Positions 35,566 through 46,237 of a DNA stretch of 64,000 nucleotides are shown piece by piece; positions within the stretch are counted from its first letter, which is position 1, and every line of letters starts with the position of its first letter. The stretch lies in NCBI GenBank assembly GCA_032718865.1, contig JALUTQ010000039.1:1674001-1738000 (forward strand). The letters run 5' to 3'. The DNA comes from Tilletia caries. Lineage: Eukaryota; Basidiomycota; Exobasidiomycetes; Tilletiales; Tilletiaceae. Under the pieces are notes generated by a model that saw only the letters and a list, made by a program, of their open reading frames with translations, was not told the origin of the DNA and did not search any database. The translations under genes and the position numbers were made by a program.

Positions 35566-37400
35566 ATGCCTCCAAGATCTTCATCTCGCATCGTTGCAGC
35601 GCAGGCTGTGAAAGCAGAGGCCGAAGCGGAATCCAGTGTTGTGGCCGCTGCAGCAAATTCGGCGCGTCGTTCGAGCTCCACCGCGACCAAGCGCAAGGCA
35701 AAGGATGAGGACGAGGAAGCTAAGCCAGCGGTCAAAGGTGGCAAGGGCAAGGGCAAGGCCGAGAAGAAGGACGAAAACCAGGACGACCAAATCAAGGCGA
35801 AGCCGAAGCCAAGCACCTCCAAAGCCATCTCTAAGGCCAAGGCCAACCCCTCGGAGGAAGACGATGGCAACGATTCCGCGCTCACTGACTTGAGCGAGGA
35901 CGAAGCTGCCAAAGGGCCTAAACCTCCCAAGAAGCAGAAGAAGAGTCGGGCTCGGAAAGATACTGCAGGCGGGCCGGACGATAGTCCTCACAAACCGGTT
36001 CACGAGGACGCCACCGCAGACGAGAGCCTGCCCAAGAATGTTGGATTGCCCGCGGAGATCAAGCTCAACCGCCGACCCGAGGGCCAGATTCGCATTGCGG
36101 CTTGGAACATAACCAGTCTGAAGAGCGCGGCCGACAAAGGCATGATGCGTTACTTCGAAGCGGAAGATGCGGACATCATCGTCCTCACGGAGACAAAGGT
36201 CAACGAAACGCCAATGCACCCTGGTCTGACTGCCATATACAAGCATCAGTACTGGGGCATAGGCACAAAGAAGGGTTACGCTGGTACCGCCATTCTGAGC
36301 AAAGTCAAGCCGATCAAAGTCACCGTCGGCTTTCCGCCAGAGACAGGCAAGGTTGCCGATGGCGAAGAGGCAATTGAGGAAGAACCCGAGCTTGACACCA
36401 AGGGCCGCATAAGTACGTTCAGGGCCATGCTGGTGCTAACAGGAGTCTGTGAGTTCCTAGCTGACATTCCATGCTTTGATTCCAATCTGACAGTCACAGC
36501 AGAATTTGAGACGCTCTACGTGATCGGCACATACGCAGTAAACGCTGGCGAAGGTCTGAAGGTATGGCTCTTAGCTTTCAGCTCTGCTTCCTCTTGACTA
36601 CTATGCTCATGCCCTGATGTCGTTTCCAACAGAGCATGCCCGCAAAGCAACACTGGCAGCGTCTCATGGCCGCTCACATGGCCACACTCGATACGAACAA
36701 GCCCGTTGTCTGGTGCGGCGACTTCAACGTGGCTCCCACGGAGAGAGACCTCGCCCTCGCCAACAAGAAGTGGAACAAATCTCCTGGGTTTACGCACGTG
36801 AGTCGGGCCACGTCTCGGTCACCCTGTCCTCTCCATTATCTCGTCGCTGACTAGTTGCCCCTCTTACCCCTTTGGCACACAGATTGAATGCTCAAACCAC
36901 GCAGCATTGCTCGCGGGCACCGCCACGCCTACGTCTCAACCCTTCCTTGATATCTGGCGAGAAATTCATCCCGATGCCGTTGGACATTACTCCTTCTTTG
37001 GATGGAGAGGACAGTGCCGAAGCAAGGGCATCGGGTGGCGCCTCGACAGCTTCATTGTGAGTGTGCACTACGACTCCAGGTGCGAGAGAGCGAACTGCTG
37101 AATTGAACTACGTTGCGCTTTAGGTTTCGGAACGCTTCAGGGAGCGAGTCAAGGCGTGCGAGATCCGATACGAGATGTATGGTGAGTCGATCTACGTTGG
37201 GTTTTGGCAATGAGTGTGAGGGGGCTGGATTGAACGGTCTCGCTTTCATTTTTTCTGCTATTCTGAACAGGGCCTTCGGATCACATCCCTGTGGTGAGTG
37301 CGCTTGTCCGCGACATTGTCTCTTTGAGTACTCAATCACTGAAATGGGCTACATCGCTGCATCTCCCACTCAGTACTGTGACATCCAAGGTCCACTTTGA
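35566..37400 (+). CDS. ExoIII-family AP endonuclease (APEX-like)
   Basis: Base-excision repair endonuclease cutting 5' to abasic sites, nuclear. Start MPPRSSSRIVAAQAV at 35566. The N-terminal 170 residues are Lys/Glu/Ala-rich, as in APE1-type proteins. The nuclease domain has IRIAAWNITSLKSAADKGMM, IIVLTETKVNETP (metal-binding Glu), YWGIGTKKGYAGTAIL, VVWCGDFNVAPTERDLAL, HYSFFGWRGQCRSKGIGWRL and YGPSDHIPVYCDI (catalytic Asp-His). Six introns lie between about 36,410 and 37,375, each with GT/AG ends. There is no C-terminal zinc finger of the yeast Apn2 type. An in-frame ATG at 35347 would add about 73 residues; I consider it less likely, although a mitochondrial isoform is possible. Confidence 0.9.
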
Positions 37401-37607
37401 AATGTAATGATCTGCGGTTCAGCAAAGAAAGTGTGATTGTGCGGGAAGGCGGGGAATCTGATGTGTGGGAGACAAAGAGGATGACGACCGAAGCAGCTCT
37501 GCGTTTGGAAGAGCTTGAGGTGACATCTTTGTGGCAGGATCTTGCGCCAGCTCGCAACCAGTGTCGGAAGGAACGTGTTGATACCTTGAGGCTCCAGGCT
37601 CCAGGCT

Positions 37608-39511
37608 TCAGGTGCGGCAGAGCTGCCAGTCGAACTGAACCGACTGTCCCCACAGACCCGAAGGTCCGCACGCCCCCTTGCGCTGCGTCTGCTGAATATG
37701 GCTCTTCCCCGTTGTCGCATTCGCTCCAAGTACAAGCAAGTTGAGAGCACTAGCACTGCCCACGGCGTTCCACCCGCCGTAGGTGTTCGTGTTGGGCGAA
37801 CCGGACTTGACAAAGGCGCCCAGTCGGGCCTGCCACTCTGCCGAAGCGGCCTTGACGGCGGTCGAGGCCGAGGACGGCAGGTTGCCGAAGATGAGGAAGA
37901 TGTCGTCCTCGTGGCAGACGACACCTGCATTGTGACAGTAGTCGATGTCCTTATTGGAAGGGTAGGTGGAGCCTACGTTGGTCTGAGCAAGGTAAACCTT
38001 GGCACCGGCCTTTTGTGCGCTGAGTGAGGCAAAGAGGGAAGGGGAGATGCGCAGTGATGAGAAAGCAGTTCTGTAGGAAGGGACCAAGAACAGAAGAAAC
38101 TCACTTGATAGCGTTCGTCTGAACAGCACATCGCCATAGACCATCCGTTCCGAGCACTTCGACCTGGGCGCGGAGCGCATCAGCAGCTGAGCCCTTCGCA
38201 TTGAACGCGTACACTGGGCTCTGAGCCGCCTTCAAACCGCGACCCGCGTTAAAGATGAGACTGGCGGCCGTCGTGAAATCAACAGGGAACCTATTCGCGC
38301 GGATCGTCAAAGTGGTCGCTCCGGCCTTCGTCGACTCAAAGACGAGTCCAACCTGACTTCCAGCTTCGTTTTTCACGGTAGAGAAGAGGACAGGCTTGTT
38401 GTTGAGCGTGACCGCCTGTGCGACCAAGCCGCGTTCAAGAGAGCGAGGGATGTAGGTTCCTTTTGTAGGGCGAAAGGGCTCACCAACGGGCATGCTCGGG
38501 TTGGAGGGCGGAGCGTTGGAGAAGGCATCATATGTGGCGCCGAGGATATCATCGGCCGACTTGGACCGTGCGCACGCAAGAGTAGTGCAAGACAAGCCCT
38601 CCAGAGCGTAATCGGTCAGTTGGCCGGCTTGACTTGCGTTCGAAAGACCATAGTTCTCGGGGTCGGAGAACAGGGCGGCACGGGCAAACAGGCTGGAGGC
38701 GGCGGGCGTGCTCAGTAGAACTCGAACTAGATGGGCACCACTCGACTGGCCGACGATGGTGATGGCGGAAGGGTTTCCACCCAACGCGGCGGCGTTGTCC
38801 TTGATGAAACTGAGAGCGGCGACAACGTCACGGACGGCTTGGTTGCCTGCGACTTTATCACCGTTGGGAGCGCCCCCGTTTGCCTCGTCCAAGGTGGCGG
38901 CATTCTGGAAGAATCCGAAAAGACCTGTGAAGAATAACGTTCGATGTGAGCCTGAAGCGTTCCAAGAACTTTGACCCCAGCGTTACCAACTCACCAACAC
39001 GGTACTGAAGCACGACAACGACCATGTTTTGCTTCACGGCGAGGGCACTGGCATCGAGGCCTGCTGCAGTAGCACTGCCTCCGATGAAGGATCCACCAGG
39101 GATCCAGACGAAGACACCGAGCTTGGAGGTCGAGCTGGCGCTGGCCGGCGTATACACGGTGGCATAAAGGCAATCCTCGCTAGGCCCATTTCCACCTCTA
39201 GCGTCGTTAGAGCCGTAGCAGCTGGGCGGGGTCGACGTCGCGTCGTACGTCCCATTCTTGAAGGAGGACGGAGCTTGAGGATTGGCGAAACGTAAATTGC
39301 CGAGGGGAGGTTGAGCGTACGGCAAGGTGAACCGGGCAGCTCCTGAGCCGCTGGAAACACCCTTAGCCGGACCGAGGGTGGTCTTGATAATGTAAGAGGA
39401 GGAACCGATGGAGCGGCTGGCCAAGTGAGGTGCTGCGGAGCACTGGCTCAGAATAACGAGTAGGCCGATGAGGCGGCAGAAGGTAGAGGTGAAGAGGAAG
39501 GAAAGGCTCAT
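37608..39511 (-). CDS. Secreted type-B carboxylesterase / lipase
   Basis: Alpha/beta-hydrolase of the carboxylesterase B family. Start at 39511 with a signal peptide MSLSFLFTSTFCRLIGLLVI then LSQCSAAP. Motifs: RFTLPYAQPPLGNLRFANPQ, the conserved SEDCLYATVY, oxyanion-region WIPGGSFIGGS, and the nucleophile loop ITIVGQSSGAHLVRVLLSTP (Ser in GQSSG; the family usually has GESAG). The acid residue is in FSTVKNEAGSQ and the catalytic His in VVCHEDDIFLIFGNLPSS. Two introns (about 38,982-38,922 and 38,102-38,021). About 560 residues, normal. Ends 208 bp from the convergent AP endonuclease gene. Substrate not predictable. Confidence 0.9.
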
Positions 39512-41487
39512 CGTGAGAGAGAAGAAAGGGGCAGCGGGAACAGGGCAGAACAAAGTGATGTGTGAGAATGGAAGGTGAAGTGAAGGAACGAATGGAACTG
39601 TGAGGCGGTAAGGAGAGGAGGCAGAAAGAGGAAAGTCGCCTGGGATGTCCTGGTCTTAAGGCAGATCGAAGCAGAGCAATAGCAGGATGGGACGACAGTG
39701 CCGATTGGGTTGACTCGGGAGCACAGCTCCAGTGCCGGAAAAAAGGGCGAAGGCGCGAAGGGAAAGAGGCCGAAAGGGAGGAAACCGAGCGAGGGAAGAT
39801 GTCACAGTCCAGCTGTGGGCCTGCTATGGAGGAAAGGCAAGGGCAAGAGCAAGAAGAGGGAGGCAGAGATTGCAGCAATCAAAACGAAAGTGGAAAAGTG
39901 AAGGAAGCAGAGTCAGCGAGAGCAGTGGAAGAGCACAAAAGGAGAACAACGTTCTGCGGAGTGGGCAGAAGCATCGTTCGCTTTTCTAGCTTCAGCCTCA
40001 TGCTTCGCAGGATAGCGCCGCTACAGCAGAACAATTTCTTCCTTTGTTAGAACGTTGCTGCTCGTTCATTTGATCTGGCGGGGTGAAATGAGACTGTGGG
40101 AAGGGAGGATACGAAGCTATGAGCCGTTTCTTTTGGACAATTCTAACCGCCGCGCCCGCGCGGTACCCGCACCCTGGGTGCCGTGCTCATACGAAACCCG
40201 CGCCCCCTCCCTAAAGCGCGGTAGTGGTCTGCAGACCGCGCTATGCCGAAGTTTCTCTTGTCTGACTTTAAGGTTACATAAGGTTACATCAGGCGCTCAT
40301 CCTTTCCCTTGTCTCCCGCGCTCGGATCACTTATGTGTAGGGAACCTAGCCCCAGAGGATTGATGGGCTTATGGCCGTAAACTCCAGTCCCTGGAGTCTT
40401 TGCGGGTCACATCATAGAGAGGCTGGTCGCGAACGGGGTGGAGCGCGATTGAGGTCCCTTGTACTGTCCGAGACTGGGTCTCAATGCTGCGACTATTTAT
40501 GTTACCTTAACCCGATCAAAACTTCATGTGCTATCGGGGTCATGCACGTGATATTAGAGACTTCCATCGAGGTCTCGACCAGCCCTGGAGACACCCTGAT
40601 GGGTGTAATGATAATAAGGTCATGGGGGAAGGTGGAGCACAGGTGAAGAACAAGGACCGAAGGGAGAGTTGAGCTTGGCGGGAAGGGGAGAACAAGAGAA
40701 AAGGGAGAACTACAAGTTGCTATGGGCCGTGTGGAGCATGAGGAGGCCCGAGCGAAAACCTTGTGGTGTGACTACCTCGTGACACAAGACGCGGTCTGCA
40801 AAACTTTTCCCTTTGTCATACCGCACCGCGCGGTGGATCCCGAAACCCGCGCGGGCGCGGCGGTTAGAATTGTCCGTTTCTTTTCTCATGCCAATCCCGT
40901 TCCATTGTCCCACCTCATCTTGGAGATGAATCAACCCAAACAAATGAATCTCGGTGTCCATTCGGTAACTTCCCTTTGTTCTGTCTGGTAAACAAGGGAG
41001 AGTCAGCGCATCGCTGACTCGCGGAGTATGTACATACTGATGAGTGCCCTCACCCTCTTGTTTTGTACGTACATCGAGGTCCTTTGTGTTGCAAATGAGT
41101 CGCCAACGCGGGCGTAAGTCTACGCCCCATCACATACCAAGTCGTCCGCGTCTTGTTTGAGTGTTACATTTGACAGCTGCCCGGTCAACATCGTCAGGGT
41201 TTGGCGGTTTAACGTTTCGCTCAGCCTCCGAGACTACTACTGTTGATCGTGGGGAAAAATGGTAAAGATATGCTTGCTTGCTGCTGGCTCTCCGCTGTGC
41301 GACTGCACCATTTGACATGATTGATGATTCGCCCCGTATGTACTCTGATGGAAGCCGGCGCGTCGCTTGGCACGTCGAACTCAGGCGCACGCCTTCGGCT
41401 GTCTGCACAGCCGCAAAGGGAACGCTGATTGGAGGACGCCGGACGGACTAGAGCAAAAGGGTCGTTCCCGTGCATAATTGAACATGC
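39512..41487. other. Intergenic 2 kb, contains a MITE, otherwise no gene seen
   Basis: Upstream region of the carboxylesterase gene. Besides the element at 40135-40875 only short shadow frames occur. The OTU1 3' end lies at the right margin. Confidence 0.5.
40135..40875. mobile_element. Mutator-like MITE, 741 bp, 29-bp perfect TIRs, 9-bp TSD
   Basis: The left end reads GGACAATTCTAACCGCC... and the right end is its exact reverse complement for 29 bp (inner part CGCGCCCGCGCGG). Both flanks carry GTTTCTTTT (40126-40134 and 40876-40884), a 9-bp target duplication as made by MULE transposases. The interior has no coding potential that I recognise. Confidence 0.92.
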
Positions 41488-43491
41488 TCAATCGTCAAGT
41501 TCTCCAAAGTCCTGAGAAGTGCCAGCGAGAAGTCAAAAAGTGGAGGTGGTCAGAAAGTTGCCTCCGTTTCCTGTGCTGGACTGTCCAGCGTCTGCTCAAG
41601 GCGTTGACATAAACTTACGGTATGACCTGTCGCCTTCGCATGCTGTGATGCCGCCTTCTCACCCGCCAGCTTCTTCCCGCACTGTCCACACCGTAAGGCA
41701 AACGACGCTGTGTCCGTAAAGCTGGGGCAGAATATTCAAGGCGTTCAGTATTGAGTCTTTCGATCATCGGCGATGTGTACGCCCTCTCGCCGAGGTTGGC
41801 TCGATCGTCACACTCACTATTTGCGCTCCCTTAGCTCCATTACCAGCTTTTGTACCGCATCTTCGATGGGCTTGCTATCCACCTCGAACAATGTGGTGCT
41901 GTACTCTGCTGGGGCGTCCGGGATCGGGAGAAGCGCGAGAACGTCGTAGTGGCTGTGCATGAGCATGCATGCCGATGCAGCGCAATGGGTAGGATGGGCG
42001 TCACAACACAAAGGTAGAGGTACATTGGGCGTCATCGAATGGCGCCGTCGAAGTGAAGATGCGAAAGAGATTTGAAGAAAAGTCAGAGTCAGCAAGATAT
42101 TCCAGCATCCGACTTCACACCCTGCTCCGTCTGAACTTTCCTCTTCCCCTCGTTCCACACACCATCAACGACCACGCCCACATGGAACTCACATGCCCGA
42201 ATACACCAGATAACAACAATGCGCGAAGCCATCCCCTTCGCCAAAACGATGCACAACGCCCGTCTGCACGTCGATGGCGTTGATCTGGACGGTGAAGATC
42301 TTTGATAGGATCGAAAGCTCGATAGCGCCACCCCAAGTTTGCGGAGACAGGATCTTGTGGATATACTCGTCTCGCGGATGACTGTGTTCGGTTGTCGGAT
42401 GCGAGGGTGAGAAGAGAAGTGACGGTGGTTCGCCCGCGGTGGTCGGGACCCAAGAGATTGAGAAGGTGAGCTGGTCAGGGCTTAACATCCGAGGTATTCT
42501 TGCAGCCATCAGATACTCACCCGAGGATCACGTCGCTATACTCGTCGTGCTGTGTAATTGCTTGAGCAACCTCTATTCCCAGATGCGCGACCAGAAAAGA
42601 AGGACATTCTGATCAGCAACAAGAAACTCCGGCCCCGTTGGACGATGCACGGAAGGCCATCGTCCCGCGACTCCAGGCAAACCAAAAGGAAACTCACTTT
42701 GCCTGAGCTCGAACGCAGGCTCCTCGCCCATAACCTGCTTCTGCGCAAAGCTGAAGGCATGGAACAGACACGAATTGTCATCCTCGGTCACTCGAAGTAC
42801 AAGAAACCCAAACCCGCCGTCGACCTGGGCGTAGACCTCCCCATCGGTAATCTGGGTTTGTTTCTTCCGAGTCAGCCGGGGCTGTGGTTCCGCCGGAGGG
42901 TCGACCGGAGTCGATTGTGAAGGGACTCGATTCTGAGGTGGAGCCGTCGATTTAGATGATGATGGTGCTGGTTTGGATGAGGTCGTAGTGGAAGCTGAGC
43001 TAGGGCTCTGCGAAGGTGGATGTATTGAGGACGGCTTTTCAGCCCTGGGCACCGGAGCAGTTGCGCCTCGAGGGCCATCAGCCTTGGCTACGATGATCTG
43101 GCTCCCAGCCCTGAGTGACAGGGGCGGGTCGGCAATGCGGGCAATGGAAGAGAGTGTGGTTATGTCGATAGATTTCGGCGGGTAACCGAGTTTGACTGAG
43201 AAGGTAAAGGAAATTTCAGTGAAACACGTAAATACGTTCAATCACATTGGACGGGCGATAATCACTGTCCTGTTCGTTCGGCTCGATCCCAGAAGCGGAT
43301 AGAATCAATGCTTGGAGCTCGGAGACTGTGGTCCCGGATTCGATGTTGACAGTGGCTGCACCGCCAGGATGGCTGTGAAAGGCGAGACGAGATGAGAGAT
43401 CAGCAAGTGGATATAGCGACTATAAACATATCTGGACGCTGGCGACGCTCTGTCACTTCTGGTCGCTCTATACTTACCGCACTCGGATCAT
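41488..43491 (-). CDS. OTU1: OTU1-type deubiquitinase (YOD1 homologue)
   Basis: Cysteine protease acting with Cdc48/p97 on polyubiquitin. Start MIRVRHPGGAATVNIESGTT at 43491 (UBX-like N-terminal domain). Splicing gives SGIEPNEQDIKLGYPPKSID, a Ser/Pro-rich linker and the OTU domain LRVTEDDNSCLFHAFSFAQK with the catalytic Asp and Cys. It continues with LRQKVAQAITQHDEYSDVIL, HPRDEYIHKILSPQTWGGAI, ELSILSKIFTVQINAIDV and CYLVYSGIHYDVLALLP with the catalytic His. The end is a C2H2 finger LRCGQCGKKLAGEKAASQHA KATGHT followed by DFGELDD and the stop at 41488. At least six short introns; all junctions I checked keep frame. Confidence 0.9.
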
Positions 43492-44022
43492 GTTGTTTGA
43501 CATCGTAGTAGTGAGGCGTAGGCGTGAGGGGTCGCTGGAGTCTGATGTACCGTATAATGTATCAAAGGCCTGGTTCAAAGATCAGTACAGGTAAGTACGA
43601 CAACCGGGTACCCGGTTTGCTTCTGGATATACCTGGAAAGCTGGAAAGGTCAACCCGATATTGGGATGGTCAGTGAGTGAGAGTGGGTCGGGACGCGTGT
43701 ATGTGTTCGATTTGCCCGATAGCGAGCGATTATTTTGGAAAGATGTCAGTTTTTGGTGGTGTGAGATGTGAGACCCGAATGGTGCCACAAACAAGTCCCA
43801 TTCAAACAGACCCTGCGCTGCATTTCAAGCCTGTACTATATACAGACTAGTGCAATGGCCGAAGCCAAAGGGGTGCAGCTCCCAAACGCCGATCACGTGT
43901 GATCGGCGGCATTTTTCCGGAAAGAAAAGGCGAAAAGGGAAAAAGAAAGCGAAAGCGCAAGAAAAAGAAAGAGGAAAGAAAATGTAGAGGAAAAGGAAAA
44001 AGAAAAAGAGAATATGTCGCTG
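43492..44022. other. Intergenic: OTU1 promoter and Fanzor 3' flank
   Basis: Holds a 10-bp-arm inverted repeat at 43887-43908 and a purine-rich tract (A/G on the plus strand) at 43918-44014 directly behind the Fanzor stop codon. Confidence 0.5.
43887..43908. repeat. Short inverted repeat behind the Fanzor gene
   Basis: Arms CGCCGATCAC and GTGATCGGCG separated by 2 nt. It is about 115 bp past the Fanzor stop, on the side where OMEGA guide RNAs and element ends are found. Confidence 0.6.
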
Positions 44023-45448
44023 TCACTGGTTGAGAAAATCATATTTCCAGTGGAGGAAAATGTTTTTCGCGCCATTGACGTCTCGATCCGAGACTGTGAG
44101 ACATCCGGGGCAGCGGTGGATTTCGCTGCCTCCAAGTCTGTGATTGACCGTGCCGCACGTTGAGCAGACCTTGGATGTCCAGTCCTCGACCACCTCGACC
44201 ACCTCCATAGCTTCATTTAATCGGCTTCTGAAGCGACCGTGCGCCCACGTCATCATGGCTCTGACTGTCTTTGACCCGATCCGCCTTTGACCTCGCCGAG
44301 ACATCTGGTGCGCGTTGAATGTTGGCAGCAGCACAGTGTCGAAATTTTTGCTTGAGGTAGCCACGCAGCTTCCAATGAAGCTCGTCGACCAGATGCCGGA
44401 TTCTTGCACGCAGTCGATTTGCGGCGCGGCGCATACGGTAACGCTTTTTTGCTGAAGCTTGGGTTGATCGCGAGATCAACTGATCCAAGTGCGTACCGAG
44501 GCGGAAAAGACGCTTGTGGTCTCCATCGCCAAATTTTGCCGCCATTCCCCGCAAAGGGTCGTAAATCGTGGCAAATGTCCGAACGCCGGGGTCAATGGCG
44601 CACATTTCTGGGCCACGTGCTGCAGGAACCCGCATCTTCGCTTCCCCCATGTCCTTCTGCCAAAGCAGGAACCATGACCCGTTCTCCTGCTTGATGCATG
44701 CCCCATCATGCTCCAGCGATGGAACCTCAATCCCCGTCTGAATCCTGGTCTGGTGCTGACCTGGACCCAGACCGAAATTTGGGATCTTGAGGCATCCTCC
44801 AACCCAGTCACGGGTCCGAATTCGGAAGGAGGAGAAGAGCGCCCGCTTTTTCCGGAACTTCAGCTCGAAGTTCGGAATTTTGCCGTCCCGAACGTCCGCC
44901 AAGCCGTTTTGAAGCGCTGTACGGGCCTCAAGGCACGCCTGCTCCCTGATGCTGTATGGCACCGGAGTCACCCATGACAGGTTCATGAGGGGAAGGCCAT
45001 CCTCTGTGACTGAATGTTCCCGGACGTCGTTTAAAGAGGCGTTTGGGTGAGCCTTGAGGTACGCCACCGCCCGGTTGTATGTCCACCTGAATATTCCAGC
45101 CGTTTTTCGAAGTGCCTCCTTTTGCTGCGTATTCGGCCGAAGCCGGGTGCGATATGTCTTCAAGCGCGAATTGTTTTGGCGCTCTCCAGGCCTGGTCCGA
45201 CGAGACGGCGGTGGTGGAGGCACAGCGTCGAGGCGCTGCCGGAGTGTAGCGCTCAGCTGCGTGAGCATTCCACCGATATCTTCATCCGGCACGACTGGAT
45301 GCGGCAGGAAGGCGTATTTTGGTAGAAACCAAGTATTGATGGGCGCATTATGCCACTCCGCCGCCTGTTGTGTGCCTTCTACGCCAGGCCACAGCACCGA
45401 TTCTGGTGCTACTGACCCAATCCAGGGCGCTGGCGGAGGGTCGGCCAT
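44023..45448 (-). pseudogene. Fanzor (TnpB-like nuclease), nearly intact, one homopolymer frameshift
   Basis: Second OMEGA-type nuclease gene. Start ATG at 45448 (MADPPPAPWIGSVAPES). Motifs: SRLKTYRTRLRPNTQQKEAL and FRWTYNRAVAYLKAHPNA (N-terminal wedge/OrfB helix-turn-helix region), KIPNFELKFRKKRALFSSFR, and RuvC-I MCAIDPGVRTFATIYDP (about 44,590). HLVDELHWKLRGYLKQ follows. One surplus A in an A5 run (plus-strand T5, 44345-44349) shifts the frame. The next frame gives NFDTVLLPTFNAHQMSRRG (RuvC-II, Thr at the usual Glu position), VRAMMTWAHGRFRSRL and VVEDWTSKVCSTCGTVNHRL. The end is SEIHRCPGCLTVSDRDVNGA KNIF with RuvC-III Asp and an intact four-Cys zinc ribbon. A Glu 45 residues after RuvC-II (44185-44187) can replace the missing one. 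No intron. Confidence 0.85.
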
Positions 45449-46237
45449 GGTGATCTGTATATAATAGATAAGAGAAAAAATAGGAGCGGTGCTGGTCAGT
45501 CTCTTGATCTAACGATGATGACCCAAAAAAAAAAGAAAAAAGAAAAATGAAAAGGAAAGAAAAGAAAAGAAAAGAAAAAAGGAGCAGTGCTGGTCACGTG
45601 GACCGTCTCTTAATCTAATAATAATAACGGAAGAATAGAAAGATGGAAAAAAAAAAGAAAAAAGGAGCGGTGCTGGTCACGTGGTTGGACTCTGCTAGTC
45701 ACGTGGTCCGTCTCTTAATCTAATAATGATAAGGAGAAAAAAAAAGAAACGAAACGAAAAAAATGAAAAAAAGGCAACGAACAAAAACTACAGGACGAAA
45801 AACGGCAGAAAGCTATACACAAAAAAATCGAAAAACGAATAAAAAAACGAAAACATGAAAAACACTCACCTTGAACTTTCACCGAGGGACAGATGTTAAC
45901 GCCGAAGAGTTTGTTCGACAGACAGTCACGTGGCAAAACAAACTATGAGTGGACAAGAGGGCGAAGAGCCGAAGGGGGGGGGGAAAGAGAGCGGGTACAG
46001 GTGGTGGGATGGGGCTTCTTATATAGCTTCGTGGCTGCAGCCATGACGTAATGCACACTGGTCACCAACGCACAGACATCGAATACCATGGAAGCCCGTG
46101 GAAGCGAGTTTCATCCCCCCCTTTCCTCTCTCTGGTGATGGTGATCTCAGACGCTGGATGAGCTCAAGCCAGCTGAGGATCAGCTCGGGCGACCCGAAAG
46201 CCACGAGCCACGAGCCACTCACTCCCTCACTCACATC
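45449..46237. other. A-rich intergenic region upstream of the second Fanzor
   Basis: Plus-strand A-runs (AAAAAGAAAAAA types) from 45,520 to 45,870, three related CACGTG repeats, and a G9 run at about 45,976. No gene recognised. Confidence 0.6.
45481..45733. repeat. Three dispersed copies of a GGAGCGGTGCTGGTCACGTGG repeat
   Basis: Copies at 45481-45521, 45575-45627 and 45661-45733 share GGAGC(G/A)GTGCTGGTCA and CGTCTCTTAATCTAATAAT. The last two add the palindrome CACGTG (E-box type); the third has a second TAGTCACGTGG insertion. Confidence 0.8.
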
